Shown here one piece after another: positions 54,884 through 63,917 of a stretch of 64,000 nt of DNA. A program made the translations under genes and the position numbers. The stretch spans positions 2,619,501 through 2,683,500 of the forward strand of contig CP102274.1 of assembly GCA_025149285.1 (NCBI GenBank), written 5' to 3'. This DNA is from Hungatella hathewayi (GTDB lineage: Bacteria > Bacillota > Clostridia > Lachnospirales > Lachnospiraceae). How positions within the stretch are numbered: position 1 is the first letter of the stretch; each line of letters starts with the position of its first letter. The notes below the pieces were generated by a model, which did no database searches, was not told the origin of the DNA, and saw nothing but the letters and a program-made list of their open reading frames with translations.

Positions 54884-56230
54884 AAATAAAAAATCACATA
54901 ACAAAAGAGCGAATGTAGTGATTCGCCACGACGTTGATTATGTAGTTTTTTGTTTTGGTTTAGACTGCGCTGTCTGACGGCAAAGAAAGAATAAGGGGCA
55001 TGGAACTATCCATAACCCATTACCTTTCGGAATCGTTCAAACAGCGCAGTTTTTTTGTAGTAAACTTCTAAAACCAACATAGAAGTGCCACACTTCGGAC
55101 ATTTGAGTGGGTCATATCCAAACGTCAGAATAATCGAGTTACGCCAATCCAGAAGACTGGAAAGATAGCGTTGTTTCTGAGGGGATAAACATTGCCGAAG
55201 ATTTTTTTCCTGTTTATGATGTTTTGCATAAATACCGTAGTAACGAACCATTTTGAAGTGCTTGTCAGGGATATGAATAATCAGGCGTTTTATAAAATCA
55301 ATGACGGGGAGGCATTCTGTAACCGTCTTGTGATCCTCATGCCTGGTGTAATGAAACGTCACGGAGTCACCATCGTAAGAATCAATTCTGGAGGCAGCAA
55401 TAACCGGTCGTCCGAGATATCGGCTGATATACTTAATGGTGATATCAGGAGAGCAGAGATTGGGTTTGGCACGGACATAAAAACCATCCGGGTGATCCTT
55501 ATAAATCTGATTTTTAAGTTTAAGGAAAGAAGAACCGAGTTTATGCGCAAGTTTTTCTAAAAGAACCTTACGGAAAGCAAAGCGTAAAAATCTGAAATCA
55601 AAATGTTTGTTTGGACGCCAGGAGGTAAAATTACCGGCCCCGCCCTCGGAAATGAGCGCATGGATATGAGGATTCCATTTGAGGTCTCTACCAAAAGAGT
55701 GAAGGACACAAATAAACCCGGGAGTAAAGTTTTCAGTTTTATTAAGTTTAGAAAACATACGGAGGACGACATCTCGGACGGCATGAAAAAGACAATTCAA
55801 AAGAGAATGGTCCTTAAGAAAGTATATGCGAAGTTCCTCTGGAATCGTAAAGACACAGTGTCTGTGGTTACAGGAAATGAGCTTGCAGGACATACGAAAA
55901 GCCCGTTTCTGATTATACATGTTACCACAAGATGGACAGAAACGGCTTTTGCAGGAAAAAGGTACAGATTTAAGTTTACCACAATGGGGACAGCCGTAGA
56001 CAGCTTGTCCATAAGAAGGATCGTGGCAATGGATCATACGTTTGATGTTATCCATAACATTTTTGCCAGGACGAAGAGCATACTGGATGTACTCAAAGTG
56101 GTCACTGAAAATAGTTTGAAGAATGTTCTTTTTATACATAAGAATATTTTACAACAAAAAGTGACAAAGGAAAACCCCAAAACCCCTCATGAGTGAGGGG
56201 CAGGGGAGTTGAGAGTGCCGAAGGCACTTT
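54884..56230 (-). mobile_element. IS91-type insertion sequence
   Basis: Contains one transposase gene on the minus strand. IS91 elements lack inverted repeats and end in hairpins. At the right side are CCCCTCA-tgag-TGAGGGG (56183-56200) and AGTGCC-gaa-GGCACT (56214-56228), just before GTTC, the complement of the known target GAAC. At the left, CTTG ends at 54883. Exact ends are inferred; they should be checked against other copies. Confidence 0.55.
55006..56139 (-). CDS. IS91-family transposase (HUH type)
   Basis: 377 residues. The N-terminus has a zinc-binding domain (CPHCGKLKSV, CKSRFCPSCG). The HUH motif is in WNPHIHALISEGG (His-x-His), and a catalytic Tyr is expected in the YISRYLGRPVI block. 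A second Cys pair (CPKCGTSML) lies near the C-terminus. The reading frame is intact, so the element may be active. No strong ribosome site precedes the ATG. It is the only transposase in the window. Confidence 0.9.
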   Translation of the reverse strand: MYKKNILQTIFSDHFEYIQYALRPGKNVMDNIKRMIHCHDPSYGQAVYGCPHCGKLKSVPFSCKSRFCPSCGNMYNQKRAFRMSCKLISCNHRHCVFTIPEELRIYFLKDHSLLNCLFHAVRDVVLRMFSKLNKTENFTPGFICVLHSFGRDLKWNPHIHALISEGGAGNFTSWRPNKHFDFRFLRFAFRKVLLEKLAHKLGSSFLKLKNQIYKDHPDGFYVRAKPNLCSPDITIKYISRYLGRPVIAASRIDSYDGDSVTFHYTRHEDHKTVTECLPVIDFIKRLIIHIPDKHFKMVRYYGIYAKHHKQEKNLRQCLSPQKQRYLSSLLDWRNSIILTFGYDPLKCPKCGTSMLVLEVYYKKTALFERFRKVMGYG

Positions 56231-56290
56231 GTTCTTTTCAGAAAAAAGGAGGGACATTTTACAGGATAACGGATAGTCCAAGGAGGAGAC

Positions 56291-57322
56291 ATGGCAAAGC
56301 GTTGGAAATGGGGATTTGTGATACTGGCCGCGGTATGGGCCGCGCTTTTCGGAACGATGCTGGGATATGCCTGGAATGTGACGCATCAGGCTGAGCCGAT
56401 GCTGAAGGTGCCGATGGAACAGGTTCAGAATACCAATATCAGCGAGGTCGCCCAGGAGACGATGGACCGGTTCTGGACTGTGGCTGTGTTTGGGGTGGAT
56501 TCCAGGGAGGGAAAGCTTGGAAAAGGTACGAGGTCCGATATGGAGATGGTGTTAAATATCAATCTGAAAACCGGAGAGATCCGAATGGTGTCGGTTTACC
56601 GGGACACCTACGTAAAGATTGATGAAAAAAATAAATATGACAAGATTAACCAGGCGTATTTCGAGGGTGGTCCGGCCCAGGCCATATGGGCCCTGAGCGA
56701 AAATATGGATTTGAACATCGACGATTACGTTTCCTTCAGCTGGAAGGCCGTGGCTGACGCCATTAACTTATTGGGAGGAATCGATGTGGAGATCAGTCCG
56801 GAGGAATTTAAGGTGATCAACGGTTTTATTACGGAGACTGTGGAATCCACGGGAGTCGGCTCTCACCATTTAAAGAAGGCAGGAGTGAATCATCTGGACG
56901 GGGTGCAGGCCGTGGCCTACGCAAGGCTTCGGAAGATGGACACGGACTTTATGAGGACGAAGCGCCAGCGGCTGGTGGCTGAGCTGGTGCTGGAAAAACT
57001 GAAAGAGGCCGATTTAGGTACGGTGCGCCAACTGGCATTTTCCATACTTCCCCAGGTCTCCTCCAGTGTGGGGATGAAGGATATACTCTCTCTGGCAGGC
57101 ACGGTGTCGAAATTCCATCTGACGGAGACCGAGGGCTTCCCGTTTGAACTGAAGGACGCTCTGGTTGGAAAGAAGGACTGCGTCATACCGGTCACTCTGC
57201 GGGACAATGTGATCCGCCTGCACCAGTTTTTATTTGACGAGGAGGAGTATGTACCTTCGAAGCAGGTGGATGAAATCAGCCGGCAGATTGAGCTTCGTAC
57301 TGCAAAAAGCAAAAAAAAGTAA
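56291..57322 (+). CDS. LytR-CpsA-Psr family wall-polymer ligase
   Basis: 343 residues. A short cytoplasmic tail, a membrane helix at about 8-30, then the extracellular LCP domain with FGVDSREGKLGKGTRSDMEMVLNI, VSVYRDTYV and the Arg-rich block YARLRKMDTDFMRTKRQRLV. Such proteins attach teichoic acids or other glycopolymers to peptidoglycan. AAGGAGGAG is upstream. The IS91-type element lies directly before it and may have separated it from its original promoter. Confidence 0.92.
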   Translation: MAKRWKWGFVILAAVWAALFGTMLGYAWNVTHQAEPMLKVPMEQVQNTNISEVAQETMDRFWTVAVFGVDSREGKLGKGTRSDMEMVLNINLKTGEIRMVSVYRDTYVKIDEKNKYDKINQAYFEGGPAQAIWALSENMDLNIDDYVSFSWKAVADAINLLGGIDVEISPEEFKVINGFITETVESTGVGSHHLKKAGVNHLDGVQAVAYARLRKMDTDFMRTKRQRLVAELVLEKLKEADLGTVRQLAFSILPQVSSSVGMKDILSLAGTVSKFHLTETEGFPFELKDALVGKKDCVIPVTLRDNVIRLHQFLFDEEEYVPSKQVDEISRQIELRTAKSKKK

Positions 57323-57331
57323 AAAAAATAC

Positions 57332-57360
57332 TTGAAAAAACAGTTAGCATATGCTAATCT
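57332..57360 (+). promoter_or_regulatory. Promoter of DUF3793-flavodoxin operon
   Basis: TTGAAA, a 17-base gap, TAATCT. The spacer contains GTTAGCATATGCTAAT. Geometry is identical to the promoter at 42464. Confidence 0.72.
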
Positions 57361-57384
57361 ATATGAGGTTAGCAATGACTAACT
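57342..57384. promoter_or_regulatory. Paired operators at the DUF3793 promoter
   Basis: First site GTTAG-catatg-CTAAT lies in the spacer and -10. Second site GTTAG-caatga-CTAAC (57368-57383) covers the expected start; it begins 12 bases after the first base of the -10. The TTAG/CTAA half sites resemble those of DtxR/IdeR-type metal repressors, but the regulator is unknown. Confidence 0.7.
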
Positions 57385-57459
57385 TAAGGCTTTCAAAAAT
57401 CTGGATCGATAAAATAAGTTTACTCCGGGGATAATGAGAAAGAGGAAGGAGTGAAACGG

Positions 57460-58059
57460 ATGTCAACAGACGCAATTATGTCATATATTTCAGAGTGCAG
57501 CCGCGCAGGAAGGCTGGAGTTTCAGGTTTCCATCCAGTGCGCCCCCGTCTTAAAGGGAATCAAGGCATCGAATCTTGTGACGATGGCAAAGGGGTCGCTG
57601 CAAACGGTAAGAAATGCGCTGGCAGGTACGGAAATTACGGCGGTTATGCTGGCAGCCGGTGACAGGACGGAGGTTCTGCTTCTGTACCGCTTTCCCATGC
57701 TGAAAGCAGTTCTGGCAAATAAGGAAATCAGAGAGTTTTTAAAATCCTGCGGTTACGTGCAGTTTGATCTGGCGTCGATTCTGATGGGATTAAAACGCAA
57801 ATATACCGCATATCTGGCCGGCAGCGGAGAATTCCCGCACGAACTGGGCGTTCTTCTCGAATATCCGGTCGAGGATGTCAGGGATTTTATCCGTTATAAC
57901 GGGGATAAGTTTCTGTTTACCGGTTACTGGAAAGTATATCATAATCCTGCTCAGGCAAGGGCGAAATTCACCCGGTACGACCGGGCGAGAGAAGCCGCCA
58001 TGCAGCAGATCATAAATGGATGCCGCCTGCATGAAGTGGCGGTAAGAAAGGGAGAATAA
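57460..58059 (+). CDS. DUF3793 family protein
   Basis: About 199 residues, cytoplasmic. Family features seen are QCAPVLKGIKASNL, LYRFPMLKAVL, EFPHELGVLLEYPVEDVRDFI and YWKVYHNPAQARAKF. DUF3793 genes are known next to flavodoxin and ferrous-iron transport genes in gut clostridia, suggesting a role in iron limitation; no function is proven. The ATG at 57460 follows GGAAGGAG; a GTG at 57451 is less likely. It is in an operon with the flavodoxin gene, 3 bases apart. Confidence 0.88.
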   Translation: MSTDAIMSYISECSRAGRLEFQVSIQCAPVLKGIKASNLVTMAKGSLQTVRNALAGTEITAVMLAAGDRTEVLLLYRFPMLKAVLANKEIREFLKSCGYVQFDLASILMGLKRKYTAYLAGSGEFPHELGVLLEYPVEDVRDFIRYNGDKFLFTGYWKVYHNPAQARAKFTRYDRAREAAMQQIINGCRLHEVAVRKGE

Positions 58060-58062
58060 AAC

Positions 58063-58494
58063 ATGAGTGATATTTACGTAGTATATTTTAGTTCAACAGG
58101 AAATACAGAGGAGATGGCGAAGCATGTGGCCGACGGAATTGAAAGAAAGGGAGGCAGTCCTGTGCTGACCGAGATCGGAAGTGTGGATCCGGACCGATTA
58201 AAGGAGGCTTCCGCCTTTGCACTCGGCTGTCCTGCCTGCGGTGCAGAGGAGCTGGATGAGAGCATGGAGACTCTGATTGAGGAGATATCCGGTTCTCTGG
58301 AGGGCAAGCACGTCGGCCTGTTCGGCTCTTACGGCTGGGGCGGCGGCGACTGGATGCGCGAGTGGGAAAAGCGCATGGCGGAGCGCGGCGCCAGGATCGT
58401 CGGCGGCGAAGGTGTAATCGCGCTGGAGTCCCCGGATGGAGACGCAGAGAAGCAGCTTAAGAGCCTGGGCGAAGAGCTGGCGGAATTAGGATAA
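58063..58494 (+). CDS. Flavodoxin
   Basis: 143 residues, FMN-binding electron carrier that replaces ferredoxin when iron is low. The phosphate loop is SSTGNTEEMA near residue 10, and the W-containing loop is SYGWGGGDWM. Length is that of short-chain flavodoxins. Stop of DUF3793 is 3 bases before its start region. Metal-type operators upstream support iron-responsive control. Confidence 0.93.
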   Translation: MSDIYVVYFSSTGNTEEMAKHVADGIERKGGSPVLTEIGSVDPDRLKEASAFALGCPACGAEELDESMETLIEEISGSLEGKHVGLFGSYGWGGGDWMREWEKRMAERGARIVGGEGVIALESPDGDAEKQLKSLGEELAELG

Positions 58495-58529
58495 TCCGGG
58501 CGAAAAACGAAAAAGTCAGAAATCAAAGA

Positions 58530-58566
58530 GGCCTGCAGGAATCGCGATCGAACATTCCTGCAGGCC
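58530..58566. terminator. Hairpin between flavodoxin and GH13 genes
   Basis: GGCCTGCAGGAAT pairs perfectly with ATTCCTGCAGGCC around an 11-base loop. It lies between converging genes and probably serves both, although T runs are poor. Confidence 0.72.
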
Positions 58567-58584
58567 ATTCTATACTCATTCTCT

Positions 58585-60117
58585 CTATTCCAGAACAAGG
58601 AAAGACTGTGGTTCCAGAATGATGCGGTCCTCCTCCCATCTGCCGTTTCCGATGGAATAGATGACGGATTTCTGACCAACGGAAGGAACCGTGACCGTAC
58701 CGCCGGATGGATTGACGGCAACAGTCAGAGCCCCACGCCGGTATACGAAGGCCGCCGCTCCCTTTTCCGCATAGACCGGTTCAAAGGCCGCGTCGGCCTG
58801 TAAATCGGCGTTTGCGTGGCGCAGAGTCAGCAGGGATTTTACGGTGTGAAGCAGGGATCCGGGATCCGATTCCTGTGCGGCAACCGTTGGCGCGTCGTCT
58901 GCCTCGTCAACCGGGAGATAGAGGCTGTCTTTTTCTGCTTCGGAGAATCCGGCGTTCTTTTCATGGTTCCACTGCATCGGAGTACGGGAACCGGTTCTGA
59001 AATAGCCGCCTTCCTTCGTGGGGAGCTCTAAGTATCGCATTCCGATCTCATCTCCGTAATAGAGATAGGGGACGCCCGGCATGGTGAAAATGAATGCAAA
59101 GGCCAGCTTTAACTCGGTCTCGTCCAGATTATAGCGGGGGCGGAGCGTGTCGTGATTGCAGGTCAGGAGACAGAAGTAGCCGTTATCCCTGGAAGCTTCG
59201 TATCTGGGGAGGTAATCCTCCAAAAATCTTGTGATATCGCCATGGCCATCCTTTTTAAAGAAGCTGTGGTCCTCCTGGTTCTCATAATCCCGCATCAGGG
59301 TGCTGTAGCCGTTGCCGCGTCCGTTTAAAAAGAAGTCCATGTGGAAGCCTGCCTTAAGCGCAAGCTGGGGATTGCCCCATTCGGAGACCATAGCGGCTTC
59401 CGGATAGTCGCTGTCCAGCATTTCCCTGACATTACTCCAGATGGCGCAGGTGCCTGTCTTTTCCTCATCGTCATTCTTTACGAGGGAGGCGGCCATGTCC
59501 ACGCGGAAACCGTCACAGCCCTGATCAAGCCAGTATCGCATGACATCCTTCATGGCCTCTCTGGTGGCGATGCAGTCCGGATGATCGACAGGAAGCTGCC
59601 ACGGCTCCTTTGGATTTAAAAATCCATAATTTAAGGCTGGCTGGCATTTGAAAAAGTTGAGTACATAGACGCCGCTGCGTTCGCTCTCTCCGCCGATATA
59701 TGGAAATCCCTTAGCGCCTTCGAAGCAGTGGCTGGTCCAGATATAGCGGTTGGAGTATTCGTTGGTTTCCGCCTTCTGACTCATGGTAAACCAGGGATGT
59801 TCCTCGGAAGTGTGTCCGGGAACGAGGTCCAGAAGGACGCGGATCCCTTTTTTGTGGGCTTCCGCAAACAGACGGCATAAATCTTCGTTGGTTCCGTAGC
59901 GGGATGCTGCCTTCTTATAGTCACGGACATCGTAGCCCGCATCCTTAAACGGAGAGTCGAAGCAGGGGTTGATCCACAGGGCATTGCAGCCCAAGTCCCT
60001 TATGTAGTCCAGTTTTTCGATGATTCCCTGAAAATCTCCGATTCCATCCCCGTTGGTATCTTTAAATGACTGGGGATAAATTTCATAAAATACTGCATCT
60101 TTTAACCATTGCGGCAT
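58585..60117 (-). CDS. GH13 alpha-glucosidase/oligo-1,6-glucosidase-like
   Basis: 510 residues, cytoplasmic, no signal peptide. GH13 barrel motifs: AVFYEIYPQSFKDTNGDGIGDF at the start, DLVPGHTS, GFRVDMAASL with the nucleophile Asp, MVSEWGNP with the acid/base Glu, and CNHDTLR with the third carboxylate. The C-terminal 90 residues are a beta domain. The length is shorter than most oligo-1,6-glucosidases (about 555), so a glucanotransferase or another specificity is possible. Divergent from an AraC regulator. Confidence 0.88.
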   Translation of the reverse strand: MPQWLKDAVFYEIYPQSFKDTNGDGIGDFQGIIEKLDYIRDLGCNALWINPCFDSPFKDAGYDVRDYKKAASRYGTNEDLCRLFAEAHKKGIRVLLDLVPGHTSEEHPWFTMSQKAETNEYSNRYIWTSHCFEGAKGFPYIGGESERSGVYVLNFFKCQPALNYGFLNPKEPWQLPVDHPDCIATREAMKDVMRYWLDQGCDGFRVDMAASLVKNDDEEKTGTCAIWSNVREMLDSDYPEAAMVSEWGNPQLALKAGFHMDFFLNGRGNGYSTLMRDYENQEDHSFFKKDGHGDITRFLEDYLPRYEASRDNGYFCLLTCNHDTLRPRYNLDETELKLAFAFIFTMPGVPYLYYGDEIGMRYLELPTKEGGYFRTGSRTPMQWNHEKNAGFSEAEKDSLYLPVDEADDAPTVAAQESDPGSLLHTVKSLLTLRHANADLQADAAFEPVYAEKGAAAFVYRRGALTVAVNPSGGTVTVPSVGQKSVIYSIGNGRWEEDRIILEPQSFLVLE

Positions 60118-60183
60118 GACTGTTTCCTCCTGTTTAATCCATACATTGTCATTGGGATACGAAAAGATATCACAGCATTGCGG

Positions 60184-60211
60184 TTGACATCTTCTATATT
60201 GATAATATACT
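60184..60211 (+). promoter_or_regulatory. Promoter of the AraC regulator next to GH13
   Basis: TTGACA, a 16-base gap, TATACT, 78 bases before the regulator start. Confidence 0.65.
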
Positions 60212-60288
60212 ATAGAGATAAAAGAAAATCTTGCAAAATAATACCGGATAGTAACACAATCCTATGATGTTACGGAGGAAGAAGAGGA

Positions 60289-61227
60289 ATGGAGAAAATT
60301 GGGCTTCAGACGGGGAACGCAGGCGGCCGGATGCCGGATTATAAAGAAAAGACGAATCACGGGGATGCACTAATGCCGGTCCGCTATTACCACTGCTCCG
60401 TGCCGAATTCCTACAGAAATTTATCGCTGCACTGGCATGAGGAGATGGAGATCACTCTGATTAAGTCGGGGACTATCTACTATGACATTGATTTTGAGAC
60501 TTTTTCGGTGGAGAAGGGGGATTTGCTTCTGATTTCTCCGCATATTCTGCATTCCGCCCATGAGATGCCGGGAAAGAGTATGGTATCGGACAGCCTTGTG
60601 TTCCATCTTGACTTTCTGGGCTATCAGGTTCCGGATGCCTGTACAATAAAGTTTTTAAATCCGGTTCAGTCCGGAAAACTGCGCTTTCTTCCTGTTGTAA
60701 AGCCGGGGGCGGCCGGATATGAGGAGATGAAGGAGTGCTTTATCAGTCTGCTGGAGTGTTTTAACGGGAAGCAGTATGGATATGAGCTGTATACGAAGGA
60801 GCTGCTTATGCGCCTGTTCCGCCTGCTGTACCAGTACGGCTGTGTGGCAAAGCATGAGGGGACTCACGGGGAATTTGGCGCTGAGGAGAAGTTAAAAGAG
60901 GTTCTGTCGTATATTCAGTCAAATTACAGGGAAACGTTAACGATAGAGGAGCTGTCATCGGTCTGCCATTTCAGCCAGACTCACTTTATGAATTTCTTCA
61001 AACGGTATGCGGGCATGACGTGTATGGAGTATATTAACCATTACCGGATCACCAGAGCGGCGGCCGATCTGGTGGAGACGGAGCGGCAGGTGATGGATAT
61101 CGCGATGGAAAACGGCTTTCGGAATATCTCGTATTTTAATAAAGTATTTAAGGAACGTTTCGGGGTGACGCCTGGGAGCTACCGGAAAAACAGCCGGGAA
61201 AACCTTTCCCTGCCCTGTAAAATGTGA
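60289..61227 (+). CDS. AraC-family regulator with cupin domain
   Basis: 312 residues. The N-terminal cupin has LHWHEEMEITLIKSG and a sugar-binding-like region. The C-terminal domain has ETLTIEELSSVCHFSQTHFMNFF and AMENGFRNISYFNKVFKERFGVTPGSYR. Divergent from the GH13 gene and probably regulates it in response to an oligosaccharide. GGAAGAAGAGG precedes the ATG. The binding-protein gene starts 38 bases after its stop. Confidence 0.92.
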   Translation: MEKIGLQTGNAGGRMPDYKEKTNHGDALMPVRYYHCSVPNSYRNLSLHWHEEMEITLIKSGTIYYDIDFETFSVEKGDLLLISPHILHSAHEMPGKSMVSDSLVFHLDFLGYQVPDACTIKFLNPVQSGKLRFLPVVKPGAAGYEEMKECFISLLECFNGKQYGYELYTKELLMRLFRLLYQYGCVAKHEGTHGEFGAEEKLKEVLSYIQSNYRETLTIEELSSVCHFSQTHFMNFFKRYAGMTCMEYINHYRITRAAADLVETERQVMDIAMENGFRNISYFNKVFKERFGVTPGSYRKNSRENLSLPCKM

Positions 61228-61265
61228 TATACTATGCAGATGGAATCAGATAGGAGACGGAATGA

Positions 61266-62315
61266 ATGAATAAAAAGAAGAGAATCCCGCGGCTGTGCTG
61301 CATCGGAACCGTGATTCTGGCTATGATTCTGACCGGCTGTGTCAGGCGGCAGAGCCCCCCTGCGGAGACGAAAACAGAGGGCGGGAAGCTGAATGTGGTG
61401 ACAACGCTGTTTCCTTACTACGATTTTACGCGGCAGATTGCCGGCGATCATATTGAGCTGACCATGGTGGTTCCGGCCGGCATGGACAGCCATTCCTTTG
61501 AGCCGACCCCGGCTGACATGATTACGATACAGAACGCCGATGTGCTGATCTGCAACGGCGGAGCCATGGAGCACTGGCTGGAGCGGGTACTCTCGGCGGT
61601 TGAATCACCCCATATGGTTATTATGACAGGCATGGATTATGTGGATACCGTGCAGGAGGAGATCGTGGAAGGCATGGAAGAGGAGACTCATGATCACGAC
61701 CACGGCCATGGGCATGGAGCCGAACCCGGTCATGAGGACATGTACAGCCATGATCTGGCTGACGATAACGGCCATGGGGAGGAGATTGAGTACGATGAAC
61801 ATATCTGGACCTCACCGGTGAACGCCATGAAGCTGGTAAAGGGCATCGAAGAAACCCTGTCAGCCGCCGATCCCGGCAGCCGTGCAGAGTATGAAGCGAA
61901 CGCGGAAAGCTATCTGTTAAAGCTTAAGCAGCTGGATCAGGAGTTTCGCGATGTGACCGCCCATGAAAAGCGGAATATGATTATTGTGGGGGACAAGTTC
62001 CCTTACCGTTATCTTGCCGATGAGTACGGTTTGCGCTACAGGGCGGCATTTTCCGGCTGCAGTACGGATACGGAGCCCAGCGCCAGGACCATTGCCTATC
62101 TCATCGATAAGATGAAATCAGAGCAGATTCCGGTCATATATTATCCAGAGCTGACCAGCCACCGGGTGGCGGAGATCATTGCGGAGGAGACCGGCGCCAG
62201 GCCGCTTCTGCTGCATTCCTGCCATAACGTGACGAGACGGGAGTTTGACAGCGGAGTGACCTACTTAGAGCTGATGGAACAGAATGTGACTAATTTGAAA
62301 AAAGGACTTGAATAG
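61266..62315 (+). CDS. Zinc/manganese ABC importer binding lipoprotein (ZnuA/AdcA-like)
   Basis: 349 residues. Lipoprotein signal ends LTGC (Cys25). Metal ligands are expected at His in AGMDSHSFEPTPADM, in DEHIWTSPVNAM and in later blocks. A His/Asp/Glu-rich loop (residues about 139-172, HDHDHGHGHG) is typical of ZnuA and suggests zinc. It heads a three-gene operon; the ATPase gene follows the stop directly. Confidence 0.93.
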   Translation: MNKKKRIPRLCCIGTVILAMILTGCVRRQSPPAETKTEGGKLNVVTTLFPYYDFTRQIAGDHIELTMVVPAGMDSHSFEPTPADMITIQNADVLICNGGAMEHWLERVLSAVESPHMVIMTGMDYVDTVQEEIVEGMEEETHDHDHGHGHGAEPGHEDMYSHDLADDNGHGEEIEYDEHIWTSPVNAMKLVKGIEETLSAADPGSRAEYEANAESYLLKLKQLDQEFRDVTAHEKRNMIIVGDKFPYRYLADEYGLRYRAAFSGCSTDTEPSARTIAYLIDKMKSEQIPVIYYPELTSHRVAEIIAEETGARPLLLHSCHNVTRREFDSGVTYLELMEQNVTNLKKGLE

Positions 62316-63023
62316 ATGAATTCATTGATAGAATGCAGCCATGCGGATTTCGGATATGAAAACCAGGATGCCGTGGTGGATGTCACGATGGAAGTGAATC
62401 CAGGTGACTACATCTGCATCGTTGGAGAGAACGGTTCCGGAAAGAGTACTTTGATGAAGGGACTTCTGGGACTATTAAAGCCGACAAAGGGTACCATATC
62501 CGTGTCGGATGAACTGAAAAAAAGCGGGATTGGCTACTTGCCGCAGCAGACTGCGGCTCAGAAGGATTTTCCGGCTACCGTCGGCGAGGTCGTACTGTCC
62601 GGCTGTTTAAGCAGGCGGGGAAACAGGCCTTTCTATTCCGGAAAGGAAAAGAAGCTGGCGGAAAAGAATATGGAACGGCTGGGAATCGCAGAACTGGGAA
62701 GCCAGTGTTACCGGGACTTATCAGGCGGACAGCAGCAGAGGACGCTGATTGCCCGGGCTCTGTGTGCGACAGACAGACTGCTGATCCTGGATGAACCGAT
62801 TACGGGGCTGGACCCGTCGGCGATTCTGGAGTTTTATGAGATTATCAGAAAGCTGAATCGAAAAGAAGGTGTGGCGATCTTAATGGTATCCCACGATATT
62901 GCCAACGTGGTAAAGCAGGCGGGAAAGATTCTCCATTTAAAGAGGGAAGTGCTCTTTTACGGAACGACAAAGGAATATTTGGAGAGCAGCGCCGGCCACC
63001 TGTATCTGGGAGGTGAGCTGTGA
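62316..63023 (+). CDS. Zinc/manganese ABC importer ATPase (ZnuC-like)
   Basis: 235 residues. Walker A is VGENGSGKST (about 37-46), the signature LSGGQQQR, and Walker B LLILDEP. The start immediately follows the upstream stop, and the end overlaps the permease gene by 4 bases. Powers uptake of the metal delivered by the binding lipoprotein. Confidence 0.94.
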   Translation: MNSLIECSHADFGYENQDAVVDVTMEVNPGDYICIVGENGSGKSTLMKGLLGLLKPTKGTISVSDELKKSGIGYLPQQTAAQKDFPATVGEVVLSGCLSRRGNRPFYSGKEKKLAEKNMERLGIAELGSQCYRDLSGGQQQRTLIARALCATDRLLILDEPITGLDPSAILEFYEIIRKLNRKEGVAILMVSHDIANVVKQAGKILHLKREVLFYGTTKEYLESSAGHLYLGGEL

Positions 63024-63916
63024 TGGAGATGGTGACAGAGATGCTTTCATACCCGTTCCTCGTCAGGGCTCTGGTGGGCGGAATTCTCGTCTCGCTCTGC
63101 GCGTCCCTTCTGGGCGTAAGCCTTGTACTGAAGCGGTACTCCATGATCGGAGACGGGTTGTCCCATGTATCGTTTGGAGCGCTTTCCATCGCGGTGGCGG
63201 CCGGATGGTCCCCCTTAAAGATCTCGATCCCTGTTGTGGTTCTGGCGGCGTTTTTCCTGTTAAGAATCACAGAACATGGAAAGATCAAGAGCGACGCGGC
63301 TATCGCCATGATATCGGCGGCGGCCCTGGCGATCGGAATTATCGTTACCTCCATGACAACCGGTATGACGACAGATGTAAGCAGCTATATGTTCGGAAGT
63401 ATTCTGGCCATGAGCAAGACGGATGTCAGACTCAGCGTGGTCTTAAGCATTGTGGTTTTGGGGCTGTTTCTGATCTGTTACAATAAGATTTTTGCAGTGA
63501 CCTTTGATGAGAATTTTGCCAGAGCCACGGGAGTCAACGTTTCGTGGTACAATGTGCTCATAGCGATTCTGACGGCGATCACGATCGTCCTTGGAATGAG
63601 GATGATGGGAGCGATGCTGATTTCCAGCCTGATTATTTTCCCGGCCCTTACCTCCATGAGAATCTTTAAGAGCTTCCGCGGAGTCGTACTGTCCTCCGGA
63701 GTGCTGGGCGTCGTGTGCTTCTGCATCGGTATGGTGATGTCCTACCGGTTTTCCACACCGGCGGGTGCCAGCGTGGTTGTCGTCAATCTGGCGGCATTCC
63801 TGCTCTTTACGGTGGTTCAGTGGGTCCTTCATTTACGGACCGGCGGAAAGAAAGAGGAGCTTAAGTCTCCTGCAGGGGTAAGTAAAAATACAGAAGCAGA
63901 AAGGCAGCAGCAGTAA
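63020..63916 (+). CDS. Zinc/manganese ABC importer permease (ZnuB-like)
   Basis: 298 residues with about eight or nine helices. The family blocks VSLVLKRYSMIGDGLSHVSFGALS and MMGAMLISSLIIFPALTSMR are clear. Start overlaps the ATPase stop. A TrkH/KtrB-like gene starts 2 bases after its stop. Confidence 0.93.
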   Translation: MMEMVTEMLSYPFLVRALVGGILVSLCASLLGVSLVLKRYSMIGDGLSHVSFGALSIAVAAGWSPLKISIPVVVLAAFFLLRITEHGKIKSDAAIAMISAAALAIGIIVTSMTTGMTTDVSSYMFGSILAMSKTDVRLSVVLSIVVLGLFLICYNKIFAVTFDENFARATGVNVSWYNVLIAILTAITIVLGMRMMGAMLISSLIIFPALTSMRIFKSFRGVVLSSGVLGVVCFCIGMVMSYRFSTPAGASVVVVNLAAFLLFTVVQWVLHLRTGGKKEELKSPAGVSKNTEAERQQQ

Positions 63917-63917
63917 C

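Noticed and set aside
55192..56196. Plus-strand open frames inside the transposase gene
   Set aside because: They are shadows of the minus-strand transposase, which has clear zinc and HUH motifs.
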